From CAZYWA01 sp964650975 [NCBI: uncultured bacterium] (GTDB lineage Bacteria; JADJOY01): DNA of 7,529 bases. Shown in pieces: positions 5,773-7,529 of the stretch. The notes beneath the pieces were generated by a model. The model made no database searches. It worked only from the letters and a program-made list of their open reading frames with translations, and was not told where the DNA came from. A program made the position numbers and the translations under genes. Location of the stretch: NCBI GenBank assembly GCA_964650975.1, contig CAZYWA010000168.1:1-7529 (forward strand), read 5' to 3'. Each line of letters begins with the position of its first letter. Position 1 is the first letter of the stretch.

Positions 5773-7137
5773 TCAGAACGTGTAGGCGGCGTCGAGCTGG
5801 AGGCGGTTCACGATCGAGCTCGACTTGCCCTTGGGCGTGTCGGCGAACGTGACGAAGTGGTTCTTGACGGTGAGCACCAGCCGCGAGAGCGGCATCCAGT
5901 CGATCTTGAGGAACGGTCCCGCCTGGTTGGTGCCGCCGCTCCGGCCGAAGTCGCTGTAGCTGAGCGCCGAGATGACCGCGTTGGTCTCGGTGTGCGCGTA
6001 GATCGCCGACACCGCCCACTCGCCCGGGTTCTTGGTCTGGCCCACGCCCACGCCGACCCAGTACGCGTCGGGCTTGCTCTGCGCCTCGGTGTTGTGGACG
6101 AAGTCCGCGAACACCGCGAGCGGCCACGCGGCAGCGCCGGTGTCCACCACCAGCGAGAGCGACGGCTCGACCAGGTTGAAGCCGCCCGCGTAGCGGACCA
6201 CCGGGTTCGTGGTGTCGAGCTTGAACGGCACGCCGCCCGCGAACACCGTCCCGTCCTTGAGGACCAGCGCGTTGGTGCTGGTGAGCGTGGGGTCGGTATT
6301 GATCTGCTGGGCCAGCCGGTTGGCGCCCGAAAGGTAGTAGTTGCCGAACGCGACCGTGAGCGTCGCACGCGAGGCCACCGCGAGCTCGCTCGTCACCTGC
6401 CCGCCGAAGATCCAGCTATCGGCGGCGGTCGTGAGCTCCTTCAAGCTCCACTCGACGGCCTGCACCGAGAGCTTCCGCACCACGCCGTCCTTCGCGTCGA
6501 CGACGTTGCCGGTCTCGCTCATGCCTTCGGGCGTGAGATCGTCGTCGAAGATCATCTCGGAGGTGCCGACCGCCTTGGGACGGAACACCGTGAGCGGCAT
6601 CTTGCCGGCGGTGAGCGTCAGGTACGGCCGGTCGAAGCCCAGGCTCGACGCGGGCTTCACGGTCAGGAACGCCTGATCGAGGCTCACCGGCTTCCGGGTG
6701 AAGGCCTCCGAGAAGGTCTGGTTGGTGGAGATCGGATCGTTGGGATCGCCGGTGGCGAGCCGCACCGTTCCTTCGAGCTCGTCGCTCGCCGTCGCCTTGA
6801 CGCCGAGGCGCGCGCGCACCCGGAAGCGGTCGCGATCCGGCTGGCGGTCCTGGAAGAACGCTTCGCCGCGCACGCGCGCGTCGCCGAACAGCGTGAAGCG
6901 GTCGAGCCAGTCGGGCGTGGGCTGGGCGGCGGGCGTGGCGCTCGACTTGTCCTGGGCGTCGAGCTCGGCCGAGAGCGACTGGAACTGCTCGTCGCTGATC
7001 TCGCCCTTCGCGTGCAGGATGGAGAGCAGCTCCCGCGTGGGGCTCGCCGGCGATGCGGCGGCCGCGAACGTTCCGATGAGGCTCGCGAGGCTCGTCGTCA
7101 CGGCGAGCACGGCGATGGTGATTCGGCGTCGGATCAC
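5773..7137 (-). CDS. Porin_5-type outer-membrane porin (454 aa)
   Basis: This is a putative beta-barrel porin for diffusion of small solutes through the outer membrane. The GTG at 7135-7137 is preferred: it has AAAGGGG five bases upstream and begins a clean signal peptide (VIRRR, then a hydrophobic core about 6-24, AAA/AS cleavage). The ORF opens at a TTG at 7221, but that adds an Arg-rich leader. After the signal comes the short helical motif ELLSILHAKGEISDEQFQSL (36-55), common at the N-terminus of such porins. The barrel then carries FGDARVRGEAF (84-94), DRDRFRVRARLG (101-112), RLATGDPNDPISTNQTF, LTLTAGKM and DDDLTPEG, all typical of the putative-porin family Porin_5. The last residues, LDAAYTF, give the terminal aromatic Phe recognised by the BAM machinery. 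It is first in the apparent operon, 52 bp before the phosphate-binding-protein gene. Substrate specificity cannot be read; the neighbour suggests phosphate. Confidence 0.9.
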   Translation of the reverse strand: MIRRRITIAVLAVTTSLASLIGTFAAAASPASPTRELLSILHAKGEISDEQFQSLSAELDAQDKSSATPAAQPTPDWLDRFTLFGDARVRGEAFFQDRQPDRDRFRVRARLGVKATASDELEGTVRLATGDPNDPISTNQTFSEAFTRKPVSLDQAFLTVKPASSLGFDRPYLTLTAGKMPLTVFRPKAVGTSEMIFDDDLTPEGMSETGNVVDAKDGVVRKLSVQAVEWSLKELTTAADSWIFGGQVTSELAVASRATLTVAFGNYYLSGANRLAQQINTDPTLTSTNALVLKDGTVFAGGVPFKLDTTNPVVRYAGGFNLVEPSLSLVVDTGAAAWPLAVFADFVHNTEAQSKPDAYWVGVGVGQTKNPGEWAVSAIYAHTETNAVISALSYSDFGRSGGTNQAGPFLKIDWMPLSRLVLTVKNHFVTFADTPKGKSSSIVNRLQLDAAYTF

Positions 7138-7309
7138 GGAGACCCCTTTCTGCGTCACGCTTCGATGACGGCGGTTGCGACGACGGGCGTCGACGGTTCG
7201 GGCAGCGAGCGCCTTGAGCAACGCTCGTGCCGCAACGCGCGGATCGCCACGGCTCGCGCCGCGAACGCGGGTCCGCTCGCGGAATTGCTAGGAGTTCGGA
7301 ACAGCCGAG

Positions 7310-7331
7310 CGACGGCGCGGGCGCGCCGTCG
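7310..7331. repeat. perfect 10-bp GC-rich inverted repeat
   Basis: CGACGGCGCG (7310-7319) is followed by GG and its exact reverse complement (7322-7331). As RNA it would be a 9-bp stem with a 4-base loop on either strand. No T-run follows. It lies about 170 bp upstream of the porin start, so it could be a leader structure, an operator or a rho-assisted terminator for a gene beyond the right edge. Confidence 0.5.
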
Positions 7332-7404
7332 AAGGCCAGGCGGGCGGGATCACCGGCAGCGGCGCCCGTCGAGTGCGGCCGAATCTGCCCAAACACGCGG
7401 AGAA

Positions 7405-7439
7405 CCCCGAAGTTTCGAGGCACCCACGAAATCTCGGGG
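7405..7439. repeat. 13-bp imperfect stem-loop in the porin upstream region
   Basis: CCCCGAAGTTTCG (7405-7417) pairs with CGAAATCTCGGGG (7427-7439) around a 9-base loop, with one mismatch and one G-T pair in the middle. It is one of the few AT-containing stretches here, so GC bias alone explains it less well. On the minus strand it is followed by TTCTCC rather than a true U-run. It could be a terminator for a minus-strand gene to the right, or a regulator-binding site. Confidence 0.5.
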
Positions 7440-7529
7440 TGGGCTCGCGCGGGCCGGGGCGGGCCCCCCCCCCCCAGCGGGGATGACCGCGGCGCCCCGG
7501 ACACCCCACCCGGAGGCGCCTGGCGCGCG

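Larger units (their letters stand above)
7138..7529. other. non-coding region upstream of the porin operon
   Basis: About 390 bp with no credible gene on either strand. ORFs through it are Arg/Pro-rich shadows without ribosome-binding sites. It should hold the promoter of the porin operon, but I see no clear -35/-10 pair, no sigma-54 site and no recognisable Pho box. Two strong inverted repeats and a 12-C run lie in its right half. Confidence 0.6.

Noticed and set aside
2934-5852. Uninterrupted 972-codon ORF on the plus strand
   Set aside because: It is antisense to the chemoreceptor and phosphate-binding-protein genes, is Arg/Gly/Leu/Asp-rich without domains, and is explained by strong G/C bias at third codon positions of the true genes.
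7138-7221. Longer N-terminus of the porin from the TTG at 7221
   Set aside because: It adds a 28-residue Arg-rich leader before an already complete signal peptide, while the GTG at 7135-7137 has a good ribosome-binding site.

Overview
The window is very GC-rich, with strong Shine-Dalgarno sequences, several SPase I-type signal peptides and an outer-membrane beta-barrel protein ending in Phe. This fits a Gram-negative, flagellated or gliding chemotactic bacterium from a high-GC lineage (for example Candidatus Eisenbacteria, Myxococcota/deltaproteobacterial relatives or Acidobacteriota-like groups). The sequence alone does not fix the phylum.

Left end (1-1145): two small genes on the minus strand, the second running off the window, appear translationally coupled through an ATGA overlap. 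Divergent from them is a plus-strand gene for a secreted protein with a Pro/Met/Gly-rich N-terminal linker.

Middle left (1131-2882): a minus-strand alpha/beta hydrolase with a complete Ser-Asp-His triad overlaps the secreted-protein gene tail to tail by 15 bp. Upstream of it lie about 620 bp without a convincing gene. These hold a strikingly AT-rich island with four ATTACCAA-type units at an exact 23-bp period, plus several small inverted repeats.

Right two thirds (2883-7137): three co-directional minus-strand genes, in transcription order a Porin_5-type outer-membrane porin, a PstS-type periplasmic phosphate-binding protein, and a methyl-accepting chemotaxis protein whose periplasmic sensor resembles the helical bimodular (HBM) type. 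The gaps are 52 and 78 bp and show no obvious terminator, so an operon is likely. The set suggests uptake across the outer membrane, capture by a binding protein and chemotactic sensing of the same nutrient, most simply inorganic phosphate. No pstCAB permease genes are in view.

Right end (7138-7529): a non-coding region upstream of the porin with two strong inverted repeats and a run of 12 C.

The two observations most worth following are the porin/binding-protein/chemoreceptor cluster, as a candidate binding-protein-mediated phosphate taxis module, and the 23-bp-periodic AT-rich array, which looks like an operator or iteron cluster of foreign origin.
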